Shown here: in pieces, positions 24,765-34,625 of the stretch
Layout of the letters: every line of letters begins with the position of its first letter
Position numbering within the stretch: position 1 is the first letter of the stretch
Notes under the pieces: model-generated
Told to the model about the DNA's origin: nothing
The model's database searches: none
What the model saw: only the letters and a program-made list of their open reading frames with translations
Source of the DNA: Comamonas sp009360615
GTDB taxonomy: Bacteria > Pseudomonadota > Gammaproteobacteria > Burkholderiales > Burkholderiaceae_C
Assembly (NCBI RefSeq): GCF_035784015.1
Contig: NZ_JALKOW010000002.1
Strand: one strand, 5' to 3'
DNA length: 64,000 bases
Translations under genes and position numbers: made by a program

Positions 24765-24781
24765 CGGGAATTTTATTCCCG
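24765..24781. promoter_or_regulatory. Palindrome in the LysR/MFS promoter region
   Basis: CGGGAAT-TTT-ATTCCCG is a perfect 7-bp inverted repeat 50 bases before lysR and 63 before the MFS start. LysR regulators bind such dyads (T-N11-A type, here with AAT...ATT at the core). Confidence 0.6.
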
Positions 24782-24843
24782 CAAACTCGCATGGAGTGTT
24801 TCAAACAAGAACACCGCTGTCCCTTTCTCTGGAGCGTTCAACC

Positions 24844-26409
24844 ATGCCCTCGAATGATATTGATCGGTCAATAGCAAGTCGCTTGAATCTGACAATCGCC
24901 CATCGCAATCACCTCGCTCTGCTGTCGGTCTGCCTGGCCGCGTTGATGTTCAGCCTTGAAATCTCCAGCGTGCCGGTAATCCTGCCCACACTGGAGTCTG
25001 TGCTGCACAGCGGCTTCAAGGGCATTCAGTGGATCATGAATGCCTATACCATCGCCTGCGTCTCGGTGCTGATGGCCACGGGAACGCTGGCGGACCGTTT
25101 TGGCCGCAAGCGGGTCTTTCTGATCTCTACAGCCCTGTTTGCACTGGCATCGCTGCTGTGCGGCCTGGCATGGAACACGTCGCTGCTGATTGCCAGCCGC
25201 GTATTTCAGGGCGCCAGCGGCGGTGCCATGCTGATCTGCCTGGTGTCCGTCCTCTCGCACCAGTTCCCGCAGGGGGCCGCGCGCAGCCGCGCCTTCAGCA
25301 CCTGGGGAATCATGCTTGGTATAGGCCTGGGTTTTGGCCCGCTGATCGGCGGCATGATCGTCGCCCTGGCGGACTGGCGCTGGGTGTTTTGGGTACACGT
25401 GCTCATTGCCGCGCTGACTTTCTTTCTGGCCGCCATCGCCGTGCAGGAGTCCCGTGACCCAGATGCCGGTACGCTGGACCTTGCCGGCATCGTCACGCTG
25501 TCTCTCGCGGTGTTCGGCCTGGCCTTCTTTGTGACGCAAGGCTCCGACAGCGGCTTTGGCAGCATGCCGGCGCTGGCAGCCATCGCTCTAGGCCTGATGA
25601 GTTTTGCAGCCTTTCTATGGGTGGAGCTGCGTGTCCAGCATCCCATGTTCGACTTCTCCGTCTTTCGGGTGCGCAATTTCTCAGGTGCGCTGCTGGGCTC
25701 CATGGGCATGAACTTCAGCTTCTGGGCCTTCATCATCTACCTGCCCATCTATTTTCAGAGTGCGCTGGGTCAGGATGTCGCGGCCGCCGGTGTCTCGCTT
25801 CTCGCGTACACGCTTCCCACGCTGGTGTTCCCGGTGGTTGGCGAACGTATCGCCATGCGGCATGGCCCGCGTATCGCCATTCCGCTGGGGCTGTTCGCCA
25901 TCGGACTGGGATTCGTGCTGATGCTCGCTGGCACCCAGCTTGCCCACATCCACTGGCTTTACGTGCTGCCGGGCTGCCTGATTGCCGGCGCGGGGCTGGG
26001 CATCACCAACACCCCGGTGACCAACACCACCACGGGCTCGGTCTCCAGCACACGCGCCGGCATGGCGTCGGGCATCGACATGAGCGCCCGCATGATCACG
26101 CTGTCGATCAATATCGCGATGATGGGATTTTTGCTGGTGCATGGTGTGCAGCAGCATCTGCAAGCTGTCTTGAGCGGTCCCGTCGATGCCGCTTCGCTGC
26201 GCGAAATGGCCAACGCCGTAGCCTCCGGCAATCTGCAAGCTCTGCAGTCAGGTGCCGGTGCCGCCACTTCGGCACAGGCTTTGGCAGACATTGCCCGCGA
26301 AGCATTGACACATAGTTTTTGCGGGGTGATGCTCTATGCAGCCATTGCCGTCTGGCTGCTTGCACTGGGAAGCTTTGCGATATTTTCGAGTGACAGGTCT
26401 ACACGGTAA
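24844..26409 (+). CDS. DHA2-type MFS drug efflux transporter
   Basis: 521 residues from ATG 24844; the upstream ATG at 24754 would read through the operator and is unlikely. About 14 membrane helices, motif A as GTLADRFGRKRVF after helix 2, and motif C-like GIGLGFGPLIGGMI in helix 5, all typical of the EmrB/QacA (DHA2) group. It exports toxic organic compounds with protons. Divergent lysR is the likely regulator. Confidence 0.9.
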   Translation: MPSNDIDRSIASRLNLTIAHRNHLALLSVCLAALMFSLEISSVPVILPTLESVLHSGFKGIQWIMNAYTIACVSVLMATGTLADRFGRKRVFLISTALFALASLLCGLAWNTSLLIASRVFQGASGGAMLICLVSVLSHQFPQGAARSRAFSTWGIMLGIGLGFGPLIGGMIVALADWRWVFWVHVLIAALTFFLAAIAVQESRDPDAGTLDLAGIVTLSLAVFGLAFFVTQGSDSGFGSMPALAAIALGLMSFAAFLWVELRVQHPMFDFSVFRVRNFSGALLGSMGMNFSFWAFIIYLPIYFQSALGQDVAAAGVSLLAYTLPTLVFPVVGERIAMRHGPRIAIPLGLFAIGLGFVLMLAGTQLAHIHWLYVLPGCLIAGAGLGITNTPVTNTTTGSVSSTRAGMASGIDMSARMITLSINIAMMGFLLVHGVQQHLQAVLSGPVDAASLREMANAVASGNLQALQSGAGAATSAQALADIAREALTHSFCGVMLYAAIAVWLLALGSFAIFSSDRSTR

Positions 26410-26735
26410 TCTTCAATTAGCCCGATGCACCGATCAAGATCGGTGTAATGAGGGGCACGCTAGCAGGTTGCGGATACCGCGCAAGTTCTTGCTCGCTTAT
26501 CAAACACCCCTCTTTACCGCGTTGTATAGCTAAGGGATGGTGAAACTGCGGTCTCTGCTGCATGCCAACACTCCTTTCGCCAGAGGCGGTCATTGTGTTG
26601 CATTGACCAGTTGAATTCACAGGTGAATGTTGCCGCTCGAACTCTAACGCCTAAGTGTTGTCGACCTTGGCATCGCAACGTCTCGGGTTGTAGAACATTT
26701 CGATCGAGAGGGCGTCGGTTTTGCCGAGCCTGGCT
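26410..26735. other. Intergenic stretch with a perfect hairpin
   Basis: CACCGATC-AA-GATCGGTG at 26428-26445 is a perfect inverted repeat 19 bases after the MFS stop. It lacks a T run, so it is either a poor terminator or a protein site. Convergent genes end on both sides; nothing else supported was seen. Confidence 0.5.
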
Positions 26736-27332
26736 TCAAGCGTGGGGTTGAATATCCTGGCTATTGAGGCTGAAGCAACGGGCTTGAAAAATCGAAAGAG
26801 CACTCAATGGCCTCCCATAAAGGTGGAGGTGATAGGTGGCTGCGTTGCCAACTACTTCGGTGGAGTGGATATCATCGGCCCCCAGGCACAAAACCTCGCC
26901 TGGGCCCACTGCAACGTGGGTGGTTTCGACAACGATCCCGGAATTGGCGGACTTCGTGTAGAGACGGTTCAGCTCCAAGCCCCGAATGCCCGCCACGACC
27001 GCCCATGTTTCATGGCAGTGAGGAGGACTTTTGACACCGACTCCGTCCGAGACAAGATACAGTGCCGGCCGATCCCCTGCGACAGCGAGTTCATAAAGCA
27101 CCTCCTCGCCAACTCGGGCAGCGGGATAGGGAGATGCTTGCCAAATCGGGGATTTCGCAAGCTGCAGAAGGCTCGCTGCAATAGGCTCGAGATCGACAGC
27201 TGACTGAGGCTGCGTGCTGATGCGATCGATTAATTTATGCGCTTGCTCGACGATCGAGCCTGGTAATTGCGTCAAAATCCCCCCCCACTTCCTTACATGA
27301 TGTAGATCGAATCTGCTTGCGCGAGATGGCAT
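26736..27332 (-). CDS. Cysteine dioxygenase-like cupin protein
   Basis: 198 residues. A helical N-terminal part precedes a cupin core with VKSPPHCHETWAVVAGIRGL (His-x-His) and GPGEVLCLGADDIHSTEV plus AATYHLHLYG (third His), the metal-binding pattern of the cysteine dioxygenase superfamily. Such enzymes oxidise thiols with Fe(II); whether cysteine is the substrate is unknown. The plus-strand frame across the same DNA (26721-27203) is a shadow. Confidence 0.75.
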   Translation of the reverse strand: MPSRASRFDLHHVRKWGGILTQLPGSIVEQAHKLIDRISTQPQSAVDLEPIAASLLQLAKSPIWQASPYPAARVGEEVLYELAVAGDRPALYLVSDGVGVKSPPHCHETWAVVAGIRGLELNRLYTKSANSGIVVETTHVAVGPGEVLCLGADDIHSTEVVGNAATYHLHLYGRPLSALSIFQARCFSLNSQDIQPHA

Positions 27333-28070
27333 AACTCATGCGCGATGGCGAGAGTCCATTAACTCACGCATTCACATAATGGACTGCTCAGTGCCGCAAG
27401 CCAGCCATGAAGCGATGCACAAGCGCAGCTTCCATTTTTCAAAATGATACAAATCGCCCGCATCCACATGCTCTGAATGCTCGATTTTCGGCTTTAAAGC
27501 AACGGTTCTGGAGCATTGCAAAGCACTGTCGGTGTCCTGTCGTGTCGGGCGAAAGGTGCAAAATCGCACCGATTTCGCACCGACGCTCTGACAACCGCAT
27601 GGAGCCAAGCGCGGACGCGGGTTCAATTCCCGCCAGCGGTAGATATTTTCTCCAGGCGGTATTGCGTGGGGAGGCGGTCTTTGATGTTGGCGTAAAGACG
27701 GTGCGAACTGCGACCCACTGGGCAGCCTCGCGTCAGGTGCTGCATTTCTTGCGTTGTTTCACTGCCTGCCCCATCGTCCGCTGACTCCCTCTCACCCGGA
27801 GGCCATAACCCGCTGCTCAGTGTGAACAGGCGCATTATTGGCAGTAGGTGTGGCATCTCGCATATCTGAATGCTTCATGGATCAACGCCTCATCAGCAGT
27901 TGGGGCGACGATAAGGATGTGCTGCGAGAACACGACTGGCCAGCATGCCGGTAGACCGCTGTGGCGGCGACACTGTTGGGGCGTGTGATTCATGGGGGGC
28001 CGCATGCAAAAATGTCCCAATAGTGATGACCTATGAGTAAACTCTTGCTGATGAATTCAGCGAGGCATGT
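27333..28070. other. Intergenic stretch containing one copy of a tRNA-like repeat
   Basis: 738 bases without a convincing gene. It holds the left copy of a dispersed repeat (27561-27635). Frames reading through it resemble each other in two places because of that repeat, not because they are genes. Confidence 0.5.
27561..27635. repeat. Dispersed repeat, left copy (tRNA T-arm-like end)
   Basis: The first 26 bases are identical to 37741-37766 and the following ~50 align with about two thirds identity, ending in GCGGGTTCAATTCCCGC, which has the form of a tRNA T-arm. The pair brackets about 10 kb including the arsenic operon. Could be the scars of an island or a common intergenic element of this genus. 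Confidence 0.6.
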
Positions 28071-28337
28071 ATGGATCAGATGGATGCCGGTGCAGCGTAC
28101 GCAATGAGCCCACGCAGGGTGGTGTTTGCCTATATGGCCAACGGTGAGAGTCGATCAGCGGCTATCAGTGGCGACGCGCTGGAGCGTTTGACTGGCATCA
28201 AGGACCTTGCTGGAGCAGCGCAGAGCCTGGCGGCTTACAAAGCCCATTGGCAAGCGATCCACGGGCTGGCGGCGATGAAGCACGATCAGGGTCAGGAGCC
28301 TGTTGTCATCCGTGTCGCCGATATCCCCGCCCCTTAG
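28071..28337 (+). CDS. Small protein, unknown
   Basis: 88 residues. MSPRRVVFAYMANGESRSAAIS then GDALERLTGIKDLAGAAQSLAAY. The short beta-hairpin plus helix pattern recalls small DUF1488-like proteins, but the match is weak. Isolated between two non-coding stretches; no clear ribosome site apart from GCGAGG. Confidence 0.5.
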   Translation: MDQMDAGAAYAMSPRRVVFAYMANGESRSAAISGDALERLTGIKDLAGAAQSLAAYKAHWQAIHGLAAMKHDQGQEPVVIRVADIPAP

Positions 28338-29083
28338 GGCATCTAGGGCCAGGGAGGGCTTTGGGCACTCATGCACAAGCTGGCCGCCGTCCACCTGTCG
28401 TCTTGAGGATGGGTCTCCGAAATCCGGTCGTGACGGCCATTTCAATGTATGACATCGCTGTTATTGGAAAGAGGCATGCCTCTTGCTGCCGGCATCAGTG
28501 CGCTTGAAGCGTCCAAGCCGTGCGGCCTCATCCAACGACTCAGGCAACCAGCCGCCGGCTTTTGCGGCCCCTTGTCCCACACTTGCGTCTGCCTTGGTGC
28601 CTTCATTTTTTCGGACTGAATGACTGAACGTGGCAGCGATTGTGGGCTGACGCAGGATCTGCCTTGACGGAAATCTGCCCCGGCTTTCGCATCCTGCTCC
28701 TGGGCTTGCATGTCAGCCCTTTCTATCCTCGGGGCGCTGTGGGTCACAAAAGTCAGACGTTGTAGCGGCTTCGTGGAAAAGACTGTTCGATGGCGGGTAG
28801 TAAGAGTGAGTGGCTCAAGGAGTGCGGCACTTGGCGAAATCCATCGGAGCGATTGCGGCTGGTACTCAAGTCGTAAGCTTGGGCGCCTGTGTTTAAAAGC
28901 GGTGCGGTTTCTGGCTGCGCGCTGCTTATAGGTCATTGATATACATTCAATGCACTCGCTATCAATTGAAATATATGTATAGTAAAAAAGTAATGTATTG
29001 AAACAAATTGTAAGATATGATTAATAAGACTCATTTGTAGGTTGGAAACATCTACGTGGTTTAAAGGCGTGGAGTAATTTAAA
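28338..29083. other. Intergenic stretch, AT-rich at its right end
   Basis: 746 bases with no convincing gene. A minus-strand open frame at about 28494-28694 (ending in GGWLPESLDEAARLGRF and HASFQ) has no usable start. From 28930 on the DNA is clearly AT-rich, like the following EAL gene, which suggests acquisition. Confidence 0.45.
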
Positions 29084-30451
29084 TTGGTAGATGTGGAAAA
29101 TGAAAAGCAGACGCACTATAGAGAGGTGGAGTGGCTGGGAAAGAAGTTTCCGAAGAGCGATAGAGCCATTAAGATCAGAATTCTTTTACAGCTGAATACC
29201 CTCGTATGTACGGTACTGGGAATTTTCTGGGCAATATGCTATTCATTTTTTTCCAGAATTGATCTGGCCTTTATATTTCTGGCCTTGTTTCTTGTGGGGG
29301 TTTGCTCTTATTTTTCTGCAAAGAAATTCAGCTATCACTACCTGGTGGGGATAGCGCATGCATTGCTGCTGATCGTGACAGCCATCTCTTTGATTGACAG
29401 CCCCATCGAAGACGTTCCGCGTTCTGCACATGTTTACTTTCTGCCTCTTGCGATAGGGGTGGTATTTGTCTTTAATCATAAGCATAAGTACATGGGAATC
29501 ATTTTTCCCAGAATGTGCTTGATGCTGTTTGCGATATTTGGAGTGGGATTTTTGGATATGGATGTATCAAGCATATCCCCTCCGGAGAATATAAGATGGA
29601 TCGGTTGTATCAGCAATTATCTGTTTTCCATGATGGTTCTCGCATGCATTCTGAAATTGCATATATCGAATATCAATGAGAAGGTGGATCTGGCATTCAG
29701 TCTGGCACAGGCTGTGTCCAATAATGAAATAGTGGTTCACTATCAGATTCAGGTTGATAAATATGGAAATCCTTTGGGTGCAGAAGCTTTGGTGCGATGG
29801 ATGCACCGGGAGCGTGGCCTTTTATCCCCAGACAAATTTATTCCATTGGCAGAAGAGAGTTTTCTGATCAGAGATATTGGCCTGGAAGTTTTGCGTCAGT
29901 CCTGCGAACTGCTGCAAAAGTGGTCTGAAGATCCGTTGCTGCAGAAAAAGTACATTGCGGTGAATGTCAGTCCCGTGCAGCTCATCGATGATGGTTTTGT
30001 GTCTGATGTCATCGAGGTCGTAAAAGCTGCCGGCGTGGATCCTGGTCTGATCGAGCTTGAGCTGACGGAGTCGGCTCTGAGCATGGAAGCTGAAAAGGCA
30101 AGCTTGAAGATTCAACAGTTGAGAGACTTCGGCATCCGATGGGCTCTCGACGACTTTGGATCGGGGTTCTCATCGCTGGCCATACTGAAGTCATTGCCAG
30201 TCCAGAAAATCAAGATCGACCGGCAATTCATCAAAGATGCCAAGGCAAACGAATCTTCGAAAAACCTGCTGAAAAAGATCCTGGAGATTTCCGAGCTGAT
30301 GGGGATGGAGGCGATCGTGGAGGGCGTCGAAGACCAGAGTCAGCACGCGATGCTCGTTGATCTCGGTTATGCCCAGTTTCAGGGCTACTTCTTCGGACGT
30401 CCCAAGCTGGCTTCAGATTTGACCGATTCCATCCGGTCCTCCAAAAGCTGA
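29084..30451 (+). CDS. Membrane-anchored EAL domain c-di-GMP phosphodiesterase
   Basis: 455 residues. The N-terminal ~190 hold six or so hydrophobic helices forming a sensory membrane domain of unknown ligand. A complete EAL domain follows: EALVRW, NVSPVQL, ELTES, DDFGSGFSSL, KIDRQFI, EGVE and QGYFFGRP. All metal and catalytic residues appear present, so it should hydrolyse c-di-GMP to pGpG. There is no GGDEF domain. Start TTG 29084 or GTG 29093, after AAAGGCGTGGAG. Lower GC than its surroundings. Confidence 0.9.
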   Translation: MVDVENEKQTHYREVEWLGKKFPKSDRAIKIRILLQLNTLVCTVLGIFWAICYSFFSRIDLAFIFLALFLVGVCSYFSAKKFSYHYLVGIAHALLLIVTAISLIDSPIEDVPRSAHVYFLPLAIGVVFVFNHKHKYMGIIFPRMCLMLFAIFGVGFLDMDVSSISPPENIRWIGCISNYLFSMMVLACILKLHISNINEKVDLAFSLAQAVSNNEIVVHYQIQVDKYGNPLGAEALVRWMHRERGLLSPDKFIPLAEESFLIRDIGLEVLRQSCELLQKWSEDPLLQKKYIAVNVSPVQLIDDGFVSDVIEVVKAAGVDPGLIELELTESALSMEAEKASLKIQQLRDFGIRWALDDFGSGFSSLAILKSLPVQKIKIDRQFIKDAKANESSKNLLKKILEISELMGMEAIVEGVEDQSQHAMLVDLGYAQFQGYFFGRPKLASDLTDSIRSSKS

Positions 30452-31169
30452 CGGTCTGGAACGTGCATCTGACCCCCATTGCGTCAATCAGGTCGGGATC
30501 CTCGACTGCCTGGGATTGGCCTGGGCTCAGCTCCTTTTTCGGTCGTCTTTGAAGCCGGCGGGCGGTGCCCGCACAGCAGTCAGTGCGCTATGGTGGCAAG
30601 GGCGGGCGTTCCGCAGGATCAGAGCAAAGCCGGGCGGGCCTTCGACCCGTAGCGCCATCACCATTGTCTGCGGGATCCAGGGCACGAGTATCCAGCACCA
30701 GGGTGGCTGCCTGCGGACCGATACGGACCGGAATGCGTTTCTTTTGCTGCATGCCGGACCTGCGCTTTCTGTGCTATCGATGTGCACGGCCTGCCCATTG
30801 CTCTTTCGATTGAGCACGCAGTCCGGCTGTATCTGGACAGCCGTCATGAGGCGCATTCCCCATTGTCTGGCCAAGGATTCGAGCGGGGGCCGTGGGCGGC
30901 CTCCCAACCTCAGATCGCCTCTGTGTGGCGTCGCATTTGCCAATGATTGCTCTTGCCGGGCATCCCCCAGCACGGGTATGTCACCCTGCCAGCGATCGGA
31001 AATGCGGTAGAGGCTCATGTATTCTTCGATTGCGGCTGCTCAGTCGGTGAATGAATCCGTCGTCGGGGGCGTTTGTCAAGCGACGACCACCTGCCGGCGA
31101 ACATCGTCTTACAGAGGTGTTTTCCGGGCGGCATAGGCTGTTGTCAGCAACACTTTCAGGAAGGCTGCC
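30452..31169. other. Intergenic stretch
   Basis: 718 bases. A minus-strand frame at 30527-31018 (163 codons, ATG with GAAG upstream) and an overlapping plus-strand frame at 30516-31010 are both open; neither resembles a known family and they cannot both be real. A ribosome site CAGGAAGG precedes the next gene. Confidence 0.4.
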
Positions 31170-31478
31170 ATGAAAGAGCTATTTGCATTGGCTGCGTGTG
31201 CCTTGATGCTGGCTGGATGTGCAACGCAGTGGCCCATCAATAGGCAAGGCGCGCTGCCGGGTCCCAACCCGGTGGAGAGAAATGCGGATGAGGATTTCCG
31301 AAACAGCGAGATCAGGGAGCCAGGTCGTCCAAGTGACCTTGATAATGACTGGAGCCGACATCCCCTACCTGATCGCGGCAATGAAGGTCATGAAAATCAG
31401 GGCAGCATCTGGCCATGGCCAGGCTCGGGATTGAGCGGCGGTCCCACGTACCCGGGAGGCCGTGGTTGGGCCTATTAG
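31170..31478 (+). CDS. Small lipoprotein, Gly/Pro/Trp-rich, unknown
   Basis: 102 residues. Signal peptide MKELFALAACALMLAGC with a lipobox (Cys17). The mature chain is hydrophilic and then Trp/Pro/Gly-rich (SIWPWPGSGLSGGPTYPGG). Ribosome site CAGGAAGG. First of three small envelope proteins in 2 kb. Function unknown. Confidence 0.7.
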   Translation: MKELFALAACALMLAGCATQWPINRQGALPGPNPVERNADEDFRNSEIREPGRPSDLDNDWSRHPLPDRGNEGHENQGSIWPWPGSGLSGGPTYPGGRGWAY

Positions 31479-31731
31479 GCCGAGGGGGAGTCTTTGGCAT
31501 GCCGCCCGGAATTTTCCAACCCCTGCAGACTTTCTCCCCCAAATTTCGGCATTGCGGTAAATGGGCATTTACCTGCGTATAGAGACGCCGGAGATAATGC
31601 GCTGCTCCTGAGAGCTATGGTTTTCCATGAGGAAATGAAATATTGCGGCCGCTCTGCTGTGACCTCTGAAAGTCGGCCGGTTATTTTCAAAATGATATAG
31701 TTAAATTGCTTTTTTAAAACTGTATCAGGCC

Positions 31732-32163
31732 ATGAGATTCAAAGCTTTTGCAGTGAGTATCGCATCGATGTGTGCTGCTTCACTTGCCTTGCAGTGTTTC
31801 GGGCAGAACGCAAATGTTGTCGCCACGGAGGTCAACAGGGCAGCTTCAGAAGCCTTGAAGATTAATCGAGAGCATGGCATGGCCGGGCTAAAGGGGATCG
31901 TGTCTGAATGCTGGCGACAGCCGCGCGATTTCTGCCTTTATCTGGACGTGGCTGCGCAGCGGATTGCTGCAAACGCCAATCGCAGCGGCACGGCTGTGGA
32001 CAAGTATTTCTACACGTCGGCCGCACTGGAGCGATCCCATGGATGGCTGTCGCAGAGTGCACGAAGCCCTGCAGCCAATGTGCAATATTTGCAGGCGGTA
32101 GAGCAGGTCATGGATAGTCTCTTGCGCTCCCATCAGGAAAAAATGACTGGCAGAGTCCCGTAG
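31732..32163 (+). CDS. Exported protein, unknown
   Basis: 143 residues. Signal peptide MRFKAFAVSIASMCAASLALQCFGQ with probable cleavage after Gly/Ala near residue 24. The mature part is helical with two Cys (SECWRQPRDFCLYLD) that could form a disulfide. Tentative -10 box TATAGT lies upstream. No family recognised. Confidence 0.65.
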   Translation: MRFKAFAVSIASMCAASLALQCFGQNANVVATEVNRAASEALKINREHGMAGLKGIVSECWRQPRDFCLYLDVAAQRIAANANRSGTAVDKYFYTSAALERSHGWLSQSARSPAANVQYLQAVEQVMDSLLRSHQEKMTGRVP

Positions 32164-32895
32164 TTTTGGCGACTGCCTGCTTCAGGCCCTACGAGTTTTC
32201 TTGTCGAGCCTTTTCGCATGGCGGCCGCGACGATGGGTGCTCTTTGCAAAGCAATCCGCCGAGTGTGAACCCGGTATGTTGGGTGGCACTGCAATAACAA
32301 TAGACTGTGGGGCGCCATTGAAGTGGTTGGAAATGCTGTGTGTTATGTCTTGAAAACACAAGCCTTCGCGATGTTGCGGATATCTCTCGCCTGGATTTTC
32401 TATCCGATCGCGGAATGCCATGGAAACCCGCTCCATCGCAAAAGATGTAAAGGAGACTGCCAGGGGGCGTGGAAGGTCTATCTGCAGGGCGGTGTAGCCG
32501 GGTTGGCCCGCACTGTGAGCGACCATGGCAAAGCGCCCCGTGACGTCTGCTTCACCTGGACGTTGCGTTGCAACATCTCGCGGGGGACGATGCACACGCG
32601 CACTGTGCCGGATGGTTGGTCAACGCTGCGTCCGCAGCTCGCAGGTCGCACCTGGCTCTTGCCCAGCGGCTGCAGGCCGTTGGCAAACAACCCATCTTTT
32701 GTGCAGTGGAGCCTGTGATGTGCCGCACCCTGTTCGCACATCGATATAAGAGGTCCGAAGGCAGGCGCGGGTGCCGGCGGATATCCACGATCAGGCATAC
32801 GAAATGGGTAGGCAAACAGGTGGGTCAACAAGAACTTACAAGCGCGAGGCGTGTCAGTACTAGCCTCATAGACTTCATCTTCTCAAGGGGTTGTC
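32164..32895. other. Intergenic stretch
   Basis: 732 bases. Several overlapping open frames on both strands (32182-32595 minus, 32323-32718 plus, 32478-32831 minus) contradict each other and none has a family signature. Possible decayed coding sequence; nothing can be supported. Confidence 0.4.
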
Positions 32896-33111
32896 ATGAA
32901 AGCGCTAATTCTGATAGGTGCAGTGGCCAGCATGCTGGCGGGATGCTCGATGATGCCGGGGCGTGATTCGGGCTCGATGCCGGCCCAGGGCGCCAGTCAG
33001 CCCATGGGGTCCATGAGCATGGGCGCAGACAGTGATCGCTGGATGTTCGGTCGCAACATGCAGCCGTGGACCGGCGGAGACGGTCCATTCTTTGTGCGCA
33101 GCAATATGTAG
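32896..33111 (+). CDS. Met/Gly/Ser-rich small lipoprotein
   Basis: 71 residues. MKALILIGAVASMLAGC signal peptide with lipobox (Cys17). The mature peptide is rich in Met, Gly, Ser and Gln (SMPAQGASQPMGSMSMGADS). Met-rich composition hints at metal contact but this is speculative. Ribosome site AAGGGG. An inverted repeat flanks the stop codon (33096-33104 with 33124-33132). Confidence 0.65.
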   Translation: MKALILIGAVASMLAGCSMMPGRDSGSMPAQGASQPMGSMSMGADSDRWMFGRNMQPWTGGDGPFFVRSNM

Positions 33112-34246
33112 TGGGATCGCAGGTTGCTGCGCGGTTGCACGGGGTTTTTCAGGCCCAGTCAGGCTGTCATCCATAGCCTTCGGGAGGCATGTCCGGGCCC
33201 GCAAACGCGTCAGACAGCGTATCGATCGGTAGGGACGGCTCACCGGCCTGTGCCCGAAGACTGGCCGGTCGGGCCTCTCCCATGCTGGGGGCTGCAATGA
33301 GCATCAGGTCTTCAAGAGTCCTGGTCGTGGGGGCTTCGAGATGTCTGCGATCGGAATGGGGTCGGTTGCTTTGAGGTCTGCCATGGAACGGGGATGAGGG
33401 TCATCTCCATGGCGGCACCGATCAGGCAGAAGAACCCGATCAGGCTCCATTGCCCAGTGAAGGGCGATCGCCCGCGTTGCTTCGAGCAAGGGGCAGCGCA
33501 AGCGCGTGGGCGTGTAATTGCCGCCATCTCACAGGCCTCCATGCATTCCCCCGCGCCGCACGAGGATCTCATCGATAGACTGTTGATCGGTATGGGGGAT
33601 GAGATTTTGCGTGGGCAAAGAAAAAGCCCGCAGCAAACGCCTGCGGGCTCGAATAAAGAGCCGGTGACCTTTCGGGTCTGCCTGGGGAATGGGTAAGAGA
33701 GGGAGGGAGGAGAGACGCCCAGGCCCGGCGAATGGAGGTATTTTTCACTGTGTCACCTTTACAAAGGCTTAAAGATGGTGACTTGTGCCATGCGCATTGA
33801 CGTGGCCGTGCTCGAAGGTCGATCGGGGGGCACTGCCGCCACGATGCGCAGGCCGCGTCGAGTCTGGATTGACACACCTGCCTGAGTGGGCGCTCCGGAT
33901 GGTTCTCTCGTTTCGCGCAAGAAGCCACCAGGTGGGCGGCGTCACGAGGTATCCGCTGCGTCCGGTTCGTTGCGCTCCATCCAAAAACCTTGCCGTAAAC
34001 ACGCTCACCAGCGGGAGAGGGTCACCGAGGAGCCCGGCGTGACTCCTTCCAGCGACGACAGGATCTATGCCGGCCAAGCAGCTGACTTCAAAAGGAAGTG
34101 GGGCACCTTGACTGCAGCAAAACAGAAAAGCAGCTGTGATCAGATGCAGCGCTAGCCACGCCCTGACTCCTGCATGTCTGCCCGCCTCGGCCGGCTACTC
34201 GCAGGCCTTCAGCTGTTGCGCGGGTGTGCGTTGCACCGACGCCCCC
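33112..34246. other. Long non-coding stretch with a candidate small RNA
   Basis: About 1.1 kb without a convincing gene. It contains a strong minus-strand terminator and a CU-rich segment (see next entry). A plus-strand frame ending near 34155 (DRIYAGQAADFKRKWGTLTA) could be a protein remnant but lacks a start. Confidence 0.5.
33614..33775 (-). ncRNA. Candidate small RNA with CU-rich loop and strong terminator
   Basis: On the minus strand a perfect 9-bp stem AGCCCGCAG / CTGCGGGCT (33625-33649) is followed by TTTTTCTTTG, a textbook terminator with no gene upstream. About 40 bases before it lies a CU-rich run (CTCTCCTCCCTCCCTCTC), which is an anti-Shine-Dalgarno sequence as found in riboregulators. 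A weak promoter (TTGTAA, 18 bases, TACCTC) lies near 33745-33770. The 5' end is uncertain. Confidence 0.45.
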
Positions 34247-34501
34247 TCAATAGCCTTCGACCAAAGGCATTTCCGTCCCATCGACCGCAATCATCACGCC
34301 CGTGGTGTTGGTGTCGATTTCAATGGGGACGCCCCAGAGTTCGTTGGGCTTGCCGAAGGAGTTGATGTGATTGAACTGTCGCAGCTCTTCAGGTGGCATC
34401 TTGATGAGCCTGGGGTAGGCGTTGTCGTAGGCCTTCCAGTGCCTCAGAAACGTCTGGCAAACGCGCTTGTGGATCGTGTGGATCGGTGATTCATCGGTCA
34501 T
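34247..34501 (-). CDS. Small soluble protein, unknown
   Basis: 84 residues. MTDESPIHTIHKRVCQTFLR then a Trp/Tyr-containing helix (HWKAYDNAYPRLIKMPPEEL) and beta strands (ELWGVPIEIDTNTTGVMIAV). The mix of predicted elements looks like a folded domain. Divergent from arsR with 154 bases between. No family recognised. Confidence 0.55.
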   Translation of the reverse strand: MTDESPIHTIHKRVCQTFLRHWKAYDNAYPRLIKMPPEELRQFNHINSFGKPNELWGVPIEIDTNTTGVMIAVDGTEMPLVEGY

Positions 34502-34625
34502 GGCGGGATTGTCTCAGAGGAGGCTGCATCTGCTCATTTGTGAGCAACTGCAGACTGCCGCCAGCCGCTTTCCATCCGCACAGCATTTGTCCCTCAGACC
34601 TGCATCCGCCGAGACATTTCACATA

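Noticed and set aside
26653..26757. Minus-strand peptide with SIEMFYNPRR, resembling a transposase end
   Set aside because: Too short, no other transposase parts nearby, and it overlaps the cupin gene end.
26721..27203. 160-codon plus-strand frame
   Set aside because: It lies antisense to the cysteine-dioxygenase-like gene, which has a clear cupin metal pattern; the plus frame has none.
28442..28936. 164-codon minus-strand frame
   Set aside because: Composition is Arg/Pro/Ser-rich, typical of antisense or random frames in GC-rich DNA. A different frame in the same place looks more protein-like but has no start codon.
30516..31018. Two overlapping long frames on opposite strands
   Set aside because: Neither has a recognisable domain; the minus frame has a weak ribosome site but evidence is too thin to list as a gene.
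32182..32831. Three mutually overlapping frames
   Set aside because: Contradictory strands and no family signature.
33886..34155. Frame ending DRIYAGQAADFKRKWGTLTA
   Set aside because: Only the last ~40 codons look protein-like and no plausible start precedes them; it may be a remnant.
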